A stretch of DNA of 64,000 bases from NCBI RefSeq assembly GCF_024171785.1, contig NZ_JAMTCK010000013.1, forward strand, positions 147,900-211,899. The letters are read 5' to 3'. Made by a program: the position numbers and the translations under genes. This DNA comes from Goodfellowiella coeruleoviolacea. Its GTDB lineage: Bacteria; Actinomycetota; Actinomycetes; Mycobacteriales; Pseudonocardiaceae. The notes beneath the pieces were generated by a model. The model was not told where the DNA came from. It saw only the letters and a list, made by a program, of their open reading frames with translations, and searched no databases. Below, piece by piece: positions 43,387 to 52,253 of the stretch. The stretch's first letter is position 1. Each line of letters starts with the position of its first letter.

Positions 43387-44559
43387 TCACACGTTGTCGA
43401 GGATGGGTTCGAAGGCCAGTTCGGCGGCGCCCACCAGTTTGGCGTCCCGGCCCAGCGGGGAGCTGACCACGCGGGTGCCGCCGACCGCCCTGCTCACCAG
43501 GCTGCGCTCGCGCACGATCGCGCTGACCCGCTCCACCACCTGGGCGGGCAGCGCGGTGAACAGGTCGCCGAGCACGACCAGTTCGGGCGCCAGCATGTTC
43601 ACCACGTTGACCAGGCCGAGGGCCAGCCAGTCCATGAACTCGCCGAGCCGGTGCGCCACGCTGTCCGGGTGGCTGGCCAGCGAGCGCAGTTCGGCGACCA
43701 GCGCGCCGCGCGGTGAGCCCTCGGGCAGTGCCATGGCCCGGCACAGCGCGGCCTCGCCCACCTCGGTCTCCCAGCACCCCTGGCAGCCGCAGTAGCAGGC
43801 GCGCCCGTCCGGGCGGACCACCATGTGGCCGATCTCGCCGATGTAGCCGCCGGCGCCGCGCAGCGGCGCGCCGTCCGAGATCACGCCGCCGCCCACGCCC
43901 ACGTCCGCCGAGATGTAGACGATGTCCGAGGCGGTCCTGGCCGCGCCCCGCACGTGTTCGGCCAGTGCGCCGAGTTCGGCGTCGTTGCCGACCTGGACGG
44001 GCAGCCGGAACACCGCGGACAGCCGGTCGCCCAGTGGAACGTCGGTCCAGTGCAGGTTGGGTGCCTCGTGCACGAGCCCGTCGGAGCGGCGGACCACGCC
44101 CGGCACGGACACGCCAACGCCCACCATGTCCACGGACAGCTCGTCGGCCAGCAGCCGGGACGACTCCACGATGTGGGTCAGCACCTCGTCGGGGCGGCGG
44201 GCCTTGCCGTGCAGGTTCCAGCTGTGCCGGCCCAGGATCTCGCCGCCGATGCCGACCATGGCGATGGCCACCTGTTCGACCCGCACGTCCACGGCCAGCA
44301 CCACGGCCGCGTGCGGCTGCGGCAGCACCAGCAGCGACGGCCGGCCGGCGCCGCTGCGCTGGGCCGGCAGCTTCTCCACCACCAGCCCGATCGAGGCGAG
44401 CCCGTCGACCAGTGCCTTGATGGTGCTGCGGTTCAGACCGAGTTCGGTGGCCAGCGCGGCCCGGGTGCACGGACCGCCGACGTGCAGCCGGCGCAGCACC
44501 GCGGTCCGGTTGTGTCTGCGGACCTCGTCCGGGCGGGCCCCAGCGGTCGATGTGGTCAC
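43387..44559 (-). CDS. ROK family transcriptional regulator (XylR-type)
   Basis: 390 residues. A winged helix-turn-helix (about 12-65: RRHNRTAVLRRLHVGGPCTR, ATELGLNRSTIKALVDGLAS) is fused to a sugar-kinase-like ROK domain (VVLAVDVRVEQVAIAMVGIG; VGVGVSVPGVV; GNDAELGALAEH; ADVGVGGGVIS). The zinc site GHMVVRPDGRACYCGCQGCWE is split here: GHMV, then CYCGCQGCWE. Such regulators repress sugar uptake operons until the sugar binds. It is the last gene of the minus-strand ABC transporter set, 140 bp after the permease gene, so it probably controls that operon; a palindrome at 48437-48451 is a candidate site. Confidence 0.93.
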   Translation of the reverse strand: MTTSTAGARPDEVRRHNRTAVLRRLHVGGPCTRAALATELGLNRSTIKALVDGLASIGLVVEKLPAQRSGAGRPSLLVLPQPHAAVVLAVDVRVEQVAIAMVGIGGEILGRHSWNLHGKARRPDEVLTHIVESSRLLADELSVDMVGVGVSVPGVVRRSDGLVHEAPNLHWTDVPLGDRLSAVFRLPVQVGNDAELGALAEHVRGAARTASDIVYISADVGVGGGVISDGAPLRGAGGYIGEIGHMVVRPDGRACYCGCQGCWETEVGEAALCRAMALPEGSPRGALVAELRSLASHPDSVAHRLGEFMDWLALGLVNVVNMLAPELVVLGDLFTALPAQVVERVSAIVRERSLVSRAVGGTRVVSSPLGRDAKLVGAAELAFEPILDNV

Positions 44560-44699
44560 GTGGTCATCCCGTCAGTCCCGTTCAGCGGGTGCGCCTTGCC
44601 TGCTCGTGCCGTGCACAGTGGACACCAGTTGACTACCACGAGCGGATCGACGCTGATCCGCTCGGGTCCTGATCTCCCACGTGGCGCGCGTCAGGCGGT

Positions 44700-46229
44700 T
44701 CAGCGCGGCGCGGCCGCGGCCCGCCGCCGGGACAGCGCGTCCACACTGGCCGCCAGCAGCAGCACCAGGCCGGTGACGATGGAGACGACCGCGGCTGGCT
44801 GCTTGAGCAGGCCGAGTCCGTTCTGGATGATCGCCAGCACGGCGCCGCCGATCACCGCGTCGCGGATCCTTCCCTTGCCGCCGAACAGGGACGTGCCACC
44901 GATCACGGCCGCGCCGACCGCGAACAGCAGGGTGTTGCCGCCACCGGCGTTCGGGTCGACCGAGCCGACCTTCGAGGAGTAGACGATGGCGCCGAGCGCC
45001 GCGACCGAGGAGCAGATGACGAACACGCTCATCCGGATCTGGGTCACGTTGATGCCGGCCCGGCGGGCCGCCTCCTTGTTGCCGCCCACCGCGTAGATGT
45101 GCCGGCCGTAGCGGGTGCGGTCCAGCACGAAGGTGCCGATCACCAGCAGCACCAGCACGATCGGCACCACGTAGGGCACACCGGAGATGGTCACCACGTT
45201 GCTCACCGAGCGGTTGAGCGTCAGCAGGTAGGTGGCTGCCGCGCCGAGCACGACCACGGCACCGACCCGGACCGCGACCAGGGTGGTCGGCTGGGCCACC
45301 AAACCCTTGCGCAGCCGGCTGAAGTGCCGGGTGAGCACCACCGCGGCGTAGCCGCCGGCGGCGACCACGAACAGCGCCCAGCTGGCCGCCGTGGACAGGT
45401 TTCCGTTGGCCACCGCGAACAGCACGTCGTTGCGCAGCCCCAGGGTGCCGCCCTCGCCGATGAACTGGAGCACGACCCCGCCCCAGGCCAGGAACAGCGC
45501 CAGGGTCACCACGAACGAGGGGATGCCGACCTTGGCGACCAGGAATCCGGTGATGCAGCCGATCGCGGCGCCGACGCACAGCGCCAGCAGCATCTCCACC
45601 CACGGGTTGGCCGGGACGCCGGCCAGCACGATGACCAGTGCCACCGCGGACAGCCCCGCGCCGATCCAGACGCGCAGCAGCAGCGCGAGCACCACGGCGA
45701 CCACGAGCGCCGCGGCGAACAGGTAGAACACCGTGGTGCCCATGCCGGAGAGCAGGTTTCCGTTGCGCACCAGGTGCAGTGCCATCACCGAGGCGGTCAC
45801 GCCGGACGCGGTGCCCGCGGACAGGTCGATCTCGCCGAGCAGCAGCACGAAGACCAGGCCCATGGCGATGATCGTGGTGCCGGTGCCCTGGGCCAGCAGG
45901 TTGGCGATGTTGCCCAGGGTCAGGAAGCTGTCGGACAGGGCGCTGAACACGACCAGCAGCACCACCAGACCCAGCAGCGCGGGCAGCGAGCCGAACTCGC
46001 CGCCGCGCACCCGGGCGACGTAGGCGCGCAGGGCCTCGCCGGTGGTCTGGGAGGTGGTGTCGATGCCGAAGTCGGCGATGGCCGCGCTGGGGGTCGCCTT
46101 GTCGGTGCTCCTGTCCGGGCCCTTGGCGGTGTTCTTGGCGGTCGCGCCGGCCTCGCCCCCGGTCGGGGCGGGCCCGCGCTCGTCGTTCTTGTCGCCGGTC
46201 GTCGCCGTGCCGGCTGAGGTGTCGCTCAT
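44700..46229 (-). CDS. Sugar ABC transporter permease (XylH/RbsC type)
   Basis: 509 residues from ATG 46229. The first 70 residues are a polar, low-complexity cytoplasmic extension. Then about 10-14 membrane helices, with the BPD_transp_2 marks NIANLLAQGTGTTIIAMGLV, LLLGEIDLSAGTASGVTASV, AKVGIPSFVVTLALFLAWGG and TRYGRHIYAVGGNKEAARRA, then GGTSLFGGKGRIRDAVIGG. It forms the membrane channel of a monosaccharide importer and is longer than RbsC (about 320), closer to XylH-type permeases. The substrate cannot be read from sequence; xylose is a guess from the family. Confidence 0.94.
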   Translation of the reverse strand: MSDTSAGTATTGDKNDERGPAPTGGEAGATAKNTAKGPDRSTDKATPSAAIADFGIDTTSQTTGEALRAYVARVRGGEFGSLPALLGLVVLLVVFSALSDSFLTLGNIANLLAQGTGTTIIAMGLVFVLLLGEIDLSAGTASGVTASVMALHLVRNGNLLSGMGTTVFYLFAAALVVAVVLALLLRVWIGAGLSAVALVIVLAGVPANPWVEMLLALCVGAAIGCITGFLVAKVGIPSFVVTLALFLAWGGVVLQFIGEGGTLGLRNDVLFAVANGNLSTAASWALFVVAAGGYAAVVLTRHFSRLRKGLVAQPTTLVAVRVGAVVVLGAAATYLLTLNRSVSNVVTISGVPYVVPIVLVLLVIGTFVLDRTRYGRHIYAVGGNKEAARRAGINVTQIRMSVFVICSSVAALGAIVYSSKVGSVDPNAGGGNTLLFAVGAAVIGGTSLFGGKGRIRDAVIGGAVLAIIQNGLGLLKQPAAVVSIVTGLVLLLAASVDALSRRRAAAAPR

Positions 46230-46330
46230 GCTCGGGGTCCTCACGAATGCCGGGCCGGTTCTGGTGGTCCGGTCCCGTGGACGGTGGGTGGCCGACGTGC
46301 TGCGGCCGGGTGTGGTGGGCTGGCCGGTCG

Positions 46331-47104
46331 CTAGACCGCGGCCATGTCCGGCCGGGCGATGCCCAGGTCACCGGAGCGGCCGGCGGTGATCAGCTCGACC
46401 ACCTGGCTGTGGCTGACGTCCTTGGTCGGCAGCTCGGCGGCCATCCGCCCCAGGTACAGGCAGGCGATCCGGTCGGCCACCTCGAACACGTCGTTCATGT
46501 TGTGGCTGATCAGCACCACGCCCAGGCCCTGTTCGGCCAGGCGGCGCACCAGGTCGAGCACCTGGCGGGTCTGGGCGACGCCGAGGGCGGCGGTGGGCTC
46601 GTCGAGCAGCACGACCTTGCTGTCCCACAGCACGGCCTTGGCGATGGCCACGGTCTGCCGCTGGCCGCCGGACAGCGCGGCCACCGGGGTGCGCACCGAC
46701 TTCACCGTGCGCACCGACAGCGAGGCCAGGGTTCGGCGTGCGGCCTGTTCCATGTCGGCCTCGTCGAGCACGCCGGCCTTGCCGCGTTCCCGGCCGAGGA
46801 ACATGTTCTGCACGATGTCGAGGTTGTCGCACAGGGCGAGGTCCTGGTAGACGACCTCGATGCCCAGGTCGGCGGCGTCCTTGGGGCCGTGGATGCTGAC
46901 CTGCCTGCCGTCGAAGAGCACCTCGCCCGAGTCGGTCGGGTGGATCCCGGCGATGCACTTGACCAGGGTTGACTTGCCGGCGCCGTTGTCGCCGACCAGT
47001 GCGGTGACCTCGCCGGCCCGGACGGTGAAGTCGACGTCGTGCAGCACGTGCACGGCGCCGAAGCTCTTGTTGATGCCGCGTAGTTCGAGAATGGGCTCGC
47101 TCAC
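46331..47104 (-). CDS. Sugar ABC transporter ATP-binding protein, single domain
   Basis: 257 residues from GTG 47104, with GGAGGAG five bases before it. Walker A LVGDNGAGKSTLVKCI, Q-loop VVYQDLALCDNLDI, signature ALSGGQRQTVAIAKAVL, Walker B VVLLDEPTAALG, and the switch His in VVLISHNMNDVF. One ATPase domain only, unlike the duplicated RbsA/XylG of enteric bacteria, so it should act as a homodimer; this single-domain form is common in actinomycete carbohydrate importers. Middle gene of the operon. Confidence 0.95.
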   Translation of the reverse strand: MSEPILELRGINKSFGAVHVLHDVDFTVRAGEVTALVGDNGAGKSTLVKCIAGIHPTDSGEVLFDGRQVSIHGPKDAADLGIEVVYQDLALCDNLDIVQNMFLGRERGKAGVLDEADMEQAARRTLASLSVRTVKSVRTPVAALSGGQRQTVAIAKAVLWDSKVVLLDEPTAALGVAQTRQVLDLVRRLAEQGLGVVLISHNMNDVFEVADRIACLYLGRMAAELPTKDVSHSQVVELITAGRSGDLGIARPDMAAV

Positions 47105-47252
47105 CGGCACTCCTCCATGCGTGAACGGGTGGGGCCGTGGCGGGGTGCCGTTCGGGGTGTGGTCGGCACCCCGCCACGGGGGCGTTCCGGCCCGCGACCG
47201 CCTCGGGTCGCTCGGTCGACGGTGGGTCGGGCCGGACTGCGGGTGGTGGTGC

Positions 47253-48383
47253 TCAGGAGATGCCCTGCGCCTGGCACAGCGCGGCGGTGTCGCCGGTGCA
47301 CACGTCGGAGACCTTGATCTCGCCCTGGTCGAACACGGTCTTGACCTTGTCCTTGGTGATCAGCTGCGGCTCCAGCAGCACCGACTTGACGTCGCGGTTG
47401 CCGGTCGGGTCCTTCTCGGTCTGGGTGGCGATCTTGTCGGCACCCGCGGTGTCGCCCTTGGCCAGTGCGGCGGCCAGCTTGGCGGTGGCCTCGGCCTCCT
47501 GCTTGATCGGCTTGTACACGGTCATGTACTGGTCGCCGCGCAGCACCGCCTTGAGCCCGTCCGGGGTGGCGTCCTGGCCGGTCACCGGGACCTTGCCGTT
47601 GAGGCCGTACTTCTGCAGCACGGTGATGACCGCGCTGGCCAGCCCGTCGTTGGCGGCGATCACGCCGTCCACCTTCTGGCCGTTGCCGGTGAGGATCTGC
47701 TCGAAGGTCTGGCCGCCCACCTGGTTGTCCCACTTGTCGATGGGCTGGCTCTGCACCAGCTTGTAGGCGCCCGAGTCGTACTTGGGCTGGAGCACCCGGC
47801 GCTGCCCGTTCTTGAACAGGGTCGCGTTGTTGTCGGTGGGGGCGCCCTGGATCTCGATGATCTCCGCGCCCTGCTTGTCACCCAGCGCGTCGGCCAGGCC
47901 CTGGCCCTGCAGCTGGCCGACCTTTTGGTTGTCGAAGGAAACGTAGTACTCGGAGCTGCCGCCGAGGTTGAGGCGGTCGTAGTCGATGGTGGGGATGCCC
48001 TGTGCCTTGGCCTTGGCGGCCACGGCCGAGCCGCTCTCACTGCTGATCGAGGCGATGACCAGGACCTTCACGCCACTGTTGATCATGCCGTCGGCCAGGG
48101 TGGAGAACTTGTTCACGTCGCCCTGGGCGTTCTGCACGTCCGGGTCCAGCCCCTGGGCGCGCATGGCCTGTTCGAGCAGGGGCTTGTCAAACCCCTCCCA
48201 CCTGGCCGAACTGGTCGTCTCGGGCAGGATCACGCCCACCTTGATGCCGCCACCGGAGCTGCCGTTGCCGGCGCTGGTGGTGCTGCTGCTCGAACCGCTG
48301 TCAGCGCTGTTGGCCCCACATCCCGTGAGGCCCATGACCAGGCCCGTACCCGCAGCGACGAGGGCCAGGGTTCTGCTGCGCAT
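47253..48383 (-). CDS. Sugar-binding lipoprotein of the ABC importer (XylF-like)
   Basis: 376 residues from ATG 48383, with GGAAAGGG before it. Lipoprotein signal with lipobox LTGC (Cys at about 22), a Ser/Gly linker, then a type I periplasmic-binding fold: IKVGVILPETTSSARWEGFD, GVKVLVIASISSESGSAVA, IPTIDYDRLNLGG, YYVSFDNQKVGQLQGQGLAD, DGVIAANDGLASAVITVL, VPVTGQDATPDGLKAVLRG and QYMTVYKPIKQEA, which closely resemble the xylose-binding protein XylF. It captures the sugar outside the membrane. First gene of the minus-strand importer operon. Confidence 0.94.
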   Translation of the reverse strand: MRSRTLALVAAGTGLVMGLTGCGANSADSGSSSSTTSAGNGSSGGGIKVGVILPETTSSARWEGFDKPLLEQAMRAQGLDPDVQNAQGDVNKFSTLADGMINSGVKVLVIASISSESGSAVAAKAKAQGIPTIDYDRLNLGGSSEYYVSFDNQKVGQLQGQGLADALGDKQGAEIIEIQGAPTDNNATLFKNGQRRVLQPKYDSGAYKLVQSQPIDKWDNQVGGQTFEQILTGNGQKVDGVIAANDGLASAVITVLQKYGLNGKVPVTGQDATPDGLKAVLRGDQYMTVYKPIKQEAEATAKLAAALAKGDTAGADKIATQTEKDPTGNRDVKSVLLEPQLITKDKVKTVFDQGEIKVSDVCTGDTAALCQAQGIS

Positions 48384-48436
48384 GCGCCATCCCTTTCCTG
48401 CCAGCCATGACGGCGTCGATGCCGCCGACCGAGAAT

Positions 48437-48451
48437 GTTGTGGCGCACAAC
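48437..48451. promoter_or_regulatory. Palindromic operator candidate for the sugar importer operon
   Basis: GTTGTG-GCG-CACAAC is a perfect inverted repeat 54 bp upstream of the binding-protein start, in the leader or promoter region. It is a plausible binding site for the ROK regulator encoded by the last gene of the cluster. The AT-richer stretch beyond it (48480-48590) should carry the promoter. Confidence 0.5.
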
Positions 48452-48829
48452 GTATGCCCCCCAGCCGGGTGACTGGAACCACACGGAATCGATACAGGTG
48501 AATTTCCGCAACACGATGCGGCAACAGCGAGATAACTAACCGGGTGACTGACTGCGACATTCACACCAAATGTTCACGCAGTGTAACGGCCAGATGGCCG
48601 GCAGATGACCGGTGCGCGGCCGCCGGATGTGCGGTCGGTGCGGCTTGTCCAGGACCTGGTTCAGGACCTGGTGCCTCGGTTCGCGGCCTGGTTCAGCGCC
48701 CCGTTCCGGCCCCGTCCCGGGTCCCGTTCTGGCCCCTCGTTCTGGGCCTGCCGGGGCTGATCCGGGCAGCCCGCGCCAACCCGACCGGCGGATCGGGTTG
48801 GCGGGCGGGCCGGGCGTCGCTGGTGGGCG
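48452..48829. other. Space between the importer promoter and the helicase gene end
   Basis: 48452-48600 is AT-richer and likely promoter DNA for the importer operon. 48640-48760 is low-complexity with repeated CAGGACCTGGT and CCCGTTC words. No gene was recognised. Confidence 0.5.
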
Positions 48830-50575
48830 TCACCAGGAGCGCAGCGTGGCGATGCGCTCCTCCAGCTGCTCCACCGTGGCCATGGCCGTGGGCGGGCCAC
48901 CGCACACGCGCCGCAGCTCCCCGTGGATCACCCCGTGCGGTTTGCGGGTGCGGTGGTGGTGCAGCGCCACCAGGGTGTTGAGTTCCCGGCGCAGCGAGGC
49001 CAGGTGCTCCTGCACGCTCGCCGGGCGGGCCGGCTTGGGCTCGGGCGGTGGTTCGGGCTGCTCGGCCTTGCGCCTGCTGGCCTGGGCCAGCTGCTCCTGC
49101 TGGCGCTGCCGCAGCAGCGCGCGCACCTGGTCGGGTTCGAGCAACCCGGGCAGCCCCAGGTACTCCTGCTCCTCGGCGGTGCCGGCGAGCGCGGCCGTGC
49201 CGAACGAGTTGCCGTCGTAGATCACCTGGTCCAGCTCGGCCGAGGCGCCGACCGCGGTGAACGCGCGCTCCTCCTCACCCGGCTCGTCCTTGGTGCGGTT
49301 GGCGTCGGCGACCAGCTCGTCGTCCCAGCCGCCCTTCTCCCGGTGCGGCTTGCCGAGCACGTGGTCGCGCTGTTCCTCCAGCTCGCTGGCCAGCTGCAGG
49401 AGCACGGGCACGCTGGGCAGGAACACGCTGGCCGTCTCGCCCGGCCGGCGCGCCCGCACGAACCGGCCCACCGCCTGCGCGAAGAACAGCGGGGTGGACG
49501 CGCTGGTGGCGTAGACGCCCACGGCCAGCCGGGGCACGTCAACGCCCTCGCTGACCATCCGCACCGCCACCAGCCAGCGGTCGTCCGAGGCGGAGAACTC
49601 GGCGATGCGGCCGGACGCCTTGGGGTCGTCGGAGAGCACCACCACCGGCTCGTGCCCGGTGGTGCGGTGCAGGATGTCCGCGTAGGCCTTGGCCGTGACG
49701 TGGTCGGTGGCGATCACCAGGCCGCCCGCGTCCGGCACGCCCTGGCGCACCTGGGTCAGCCGCTTGTCCGCGGCGGCCAGCACGGACGGGATCCACTCGC
49801 CGGTCGGGTCCAGCGCGGTGCGCCAGGCCCGGGCGGTGTGCTCGGCGGTCAGCGGCTCGCCCAGCCGCGCGGTGTACTCCTCGCCGGCGCTGGTCCGCCA
49901 GGTCGTCTCACCGGAGTAGGCCAGGAAGATCACCGGCCGGACCACGCCGTCGCGCAGCGCGTCCGCGTAGCCGTAGGCGTGGTCGGCGCGGCTGCGCAGC
50001 GCACCGGCGGAGTCCGGCTCGTACTCCACGAACGGGATGGGCGAGTCGTCGCTGCGGAACGGCGTTCCGGTGAGCGCCAGCCGGCGGGTGGCCGGGGTGA
50101 ACGCCTCCCGGATGGCATCGCCCCAGGACTTGGCGTCGCCGCCGTGGTGCACCTCGTCCAGGATCACCAGGGTCTTGCGGTTCTCCGTGCGCACCCGGTG
50201 CAGCGAGGGGTGCGCGGCCACCTGGGCGTAGGTCACGGCGACCCCCCGGTAGTCCCGCGAGGTCGCCCCGGAGCTGTTGCGGAAGTTGGAGTCGATCGGG
50301 ATGCCGGCCGCGCTGGCCGCGCCGGCCCACTGGTGCTTGAGGTGCTCGGTGGGCGCGACGATGGTGACCGTCTCGACCGTGCGGTCGGCCAGCAGCTCGG
50401 CGGCGACCCGCAGGCCGAAGGTGGTCTTGCCGGCGCCGGGCGTGGCCACCGCCAGGAAGTCCCTGGGCTTGGTGGTGAGGTACTTCGTCAGCGCTCTGCG
50501 CTGCCAGGCTCGCAGCGGCCGCGCCTGCACGCCCGCTGCCGGGTCAGCCTGGACCAGGGAGTCGGGCTGGGCCAC
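48830..50575 (-). CDS. Superfamily 2 DEAD/DEAH-box helicase
   Basis: 581 residues from GTG 50575. Motifs: LRAWQRRALTKYL (Q-like), Walker A AVATPGAGKTTFGLRV, motif Ib VAVTYAQVAAH, Walker B VILDEVHHGGDAKSW (DEVH box), motif III LTGTPFRSDD, then the second domain with AVRMVSEGVDVPRLAVGVYA and motif VI QAVGRFVRARRPGE. The C-terminal 150 residues are charged, with a likely coiled coil (RALLRQRQQEQLAQASRRKA). It resembles type III restriction / UvrB-like translocases; the role is not known. No methylase or nuclease lies beside it, which argues against a restriction system. It is divergent from the YihY gene. Confidence 0.92.
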   Translation of the reverse strand: MAQPDSLVQADPAAGVQARPLRAWQRRALTKYLTTKPRDFLAVATPGAGKTTFGLRVAAELLADRTVETVTIVAPTEHLKHQWAGAASAAGIPIDSNFRNSSGATSRDYRGVAVTYAQVAAHPSLHRVRTENRKTLVILDEVHHGGDAKSWGDAIREAFTPATRRLALTGTPFRSDDSPIPFVEYEPDSAGALRSRADHAYGYADALRDGVVRPVIFLAYSGETTWRTSAGEEYTARLGEPLTAEHTARAWRTALDPTGEWIPSVLAAADKRLTQVRQGVPDAGGLVIATDHVTAKAYADILHRTTGHEPVVVLSDDPKASGRIAEFSASDDRWLVAVRMVSEGVDVPRLAVGVYATSASTPLFFAQAVGRFVRARRPGETASVFLPSVPVLLQLASELEEQRDHVLGKPHREKGGWDDELVADANRTKDEPGEEERAFTAVGASAELDQVIYDGNSFGTAALAGTAEEQEYLGLPGLLEPDQVRALLRQRQQEQLAQASRRKAEQPEPPPEPKPARPASVQEHLASLRRELNTLVALHHHRTRKPHGVIHGELRRVCGGPPTAMATVEQLEERIATLRSW

Positions 50576-50790
50576 GGACTCTCCGCTCCTTTCCTCGGGG
50601 TCACCGGCTCGTGAACGCACGAATGCCCTCACAGGGCGCCAGCAGCACTGCCGGGAAGCTGGTGAGGGCGCATGGCAGCCTACCCGTTCGGCCGATCGCC
50701 CCGGTGGCGCAACACCCGTGGGCCGGGCCACGCCCGCGCGCCACACCCCTGATGTCGGGGTTGGTTGGGCCCAGCCGAAGTCCATGCACC

Positions 50791-52047
50791 ATGCTTGAGC
50801 ACGCGATGGATCCGCAGTCCGGTCACACCACGGCCCGCAGCAGCCACCCGTCCGGTGAGCCACCGGTGCGGCGAGGGGCGCTGCGGCTGTTCGCGCGCAC
50901 GCTGGCCAAGGCGTGGGAGGGCAACATCTTCTCCGAGGCGGCCGAGGCCGCCTTCTGGCAGACGATGTCGCTGCCCCCGCTGCTCCTCGGCCTGCTGGGC
51001 AGCCTGGGCTTTCTGGGCGACTGGTTCGGGCCGGACGTGGTGCACCAGGTGCAGGGCAAGATCCTGTCGTTCAGCCAGACGATCTTCAACCGGGACGTGG
51101 TGGAGCGGATCATCGCGCCCACCGTGGCCGACATCCTCACCAAGGGCCGCAGCGAGATCGTGTCACTGGGGTTCCTGCTCTCGCTGTGGGCGGGCTCGTC
51201 GGCCATGTCCTCGTTCGTGGACGCCATCACCGTCGCGCACGGCCAGTACGGGGTGCGGCACGACGTGTGGCAGCGCATCTTCGCGCTGCTGCTGTACGTG
51301 GCGTTCCTGGTGCTGGCCATCGTCGGGCTGCCGGTGCTGGCCATCGGCCCCGACCTGCTGCCCAACTTCTTCCCGGTGGCCTGGCAGCCGACCATCACCG
51401 AGTGGGTCAGCCTGCTCTACTACCCGGTGGTCGCGGTGCTGCTGGTGCTCGCCCTGGCCACGCTCTACAAGCTGGCGCTGCCCCGCAAGCTGCCCTGGCA
51501 CCGGGGCCTGCCCGGCGCGGTGCTGGCCATGGTGGTGTTCATCCTGTCCAGCATCGGCCTGCGGCTCTACATCGGCTGGATCACCACCACCGGCTACACC
51601 TACGGCGCGCTGGCCACCCCGATCGCCTTCCTGCTGTTCGCGTTCTTCATCGGGCTGGCCATCGTCAGCGGCGCCTACTTCAACAGCGCGATCCAGGAGA
51701 TGTACCCGGCGAAGATGACCCGCCGGCAGCGCCGCAGGTGGCGGCGGCTGGAGATGGAGCGGGCGGCCGAGCGGCTGCGCGCCGAGGAGGGCCGCCGGGC
51801 CTGGCGGGCCAGGCGCCCGGCGGACCAGCCGGGCGACCAGCCGCTCCTGGACGACCAGCCCCCGGACGACCAGCCCCCGCACGGCCAGTCCCCGGACGTT
51901 CAGCCACCGGACGGCCCGTCCGGGCCGTGGGCCGAGCAGCCGGGGCGCGGCGCCAACGGCCGGCCGCCCACCGCGGACCGGGCCCGGCGACCGGAGTACG
52001 GCCGGCCCCCCTCGTCGGACGAGTCCAACCGGACGGATACTGACTGA
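50791..52047 (+). CDS. YihY/BrkB family inner membrane protein
   Basis: 418 residues from ATG 50791 (ATG 50806 is possible; neither has a strong ribosome site). Family marks: LAKAWEGNIFSEAAEAAFWQ, then about six membrane helices (SLPPLLLGLLGSLGFLG; LGFLLSLWAGSSAMSSFVDA; IFALLLYVAFLVLAIVGLPV; LPGAVLAMVVFILSSIGLRL; PIAFLLFAFFIGLAIVSGAY). A long disordered tail follows, containing a DDQPP/DQPP repeat (DQPGDQPLLDDQPPDDQPPH) and many Pro/Arg. The function is not established; often misnamed ribonuclease BN. From memory Rv2707 occupies this place in mycobacteria. Confidence 0.92.
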   Translation: MLEHAMDPQSGHTTARSSHPSGEPPVRRGALRLFARTLAKAWEGNIFSEAAEAAFWQTMSLPPLLLGLLGSLGFLGDWFGPDVVHQVQGKILSFSQTIFNRDVVERIIAPTVADILTKGRSEIVSLGFLLSLWAGSSAMSSFVDAITVAHGQYGVRHDVWQRIFALLLYVAFLVLAIVGLPVLAIGPDLLPNFFPVAWQPTITEWVSLLYYPVVAVLLVLALATLYKLALPRKLPWHRGLPGAVLAMVVFILSSIGLRLYIGWITTTGYTYGALATPIAFLLFAFFIGLAIVSGAYFNSAIQEMYPAKMTRRQRRRWRRLEMERAAERLRAEEGRRAWRARRPADQPGDQPLLDDQPPDDQPPHGQSPDVQPPDGPSGPWAEQPGRGANGRPPTADRARRPEYGRPPSSDESNRTDTD

Positions 52048-52253
52048 GCGTGTCCGCCAGCGGGCACCTAATATGCTCCATTCGTGGTCAGGCCCTGATT
52101 TCGTGTGCTGCCCGTAACGGCGGTGTCGCGTGTACGAAATGACCACAAGGGTGACGCAGGTCATGAACTGGCACATAGTTGCTCCGCCGTCACCCGCCCC
52201 GCGGGGCCAGTGCGCCGCAGCGCAGCAGCAGCACAGCATGTCGAGGAGGAGCG

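Noticed and set aside
48830-50575. Helicase as part of a restriction or phage-defence system
   Set aside because: No methyltransferase, nuclease or other defence gene is adjacent; neighbours are a sugar importer and a YihY protein. It looks like a resident helicase.
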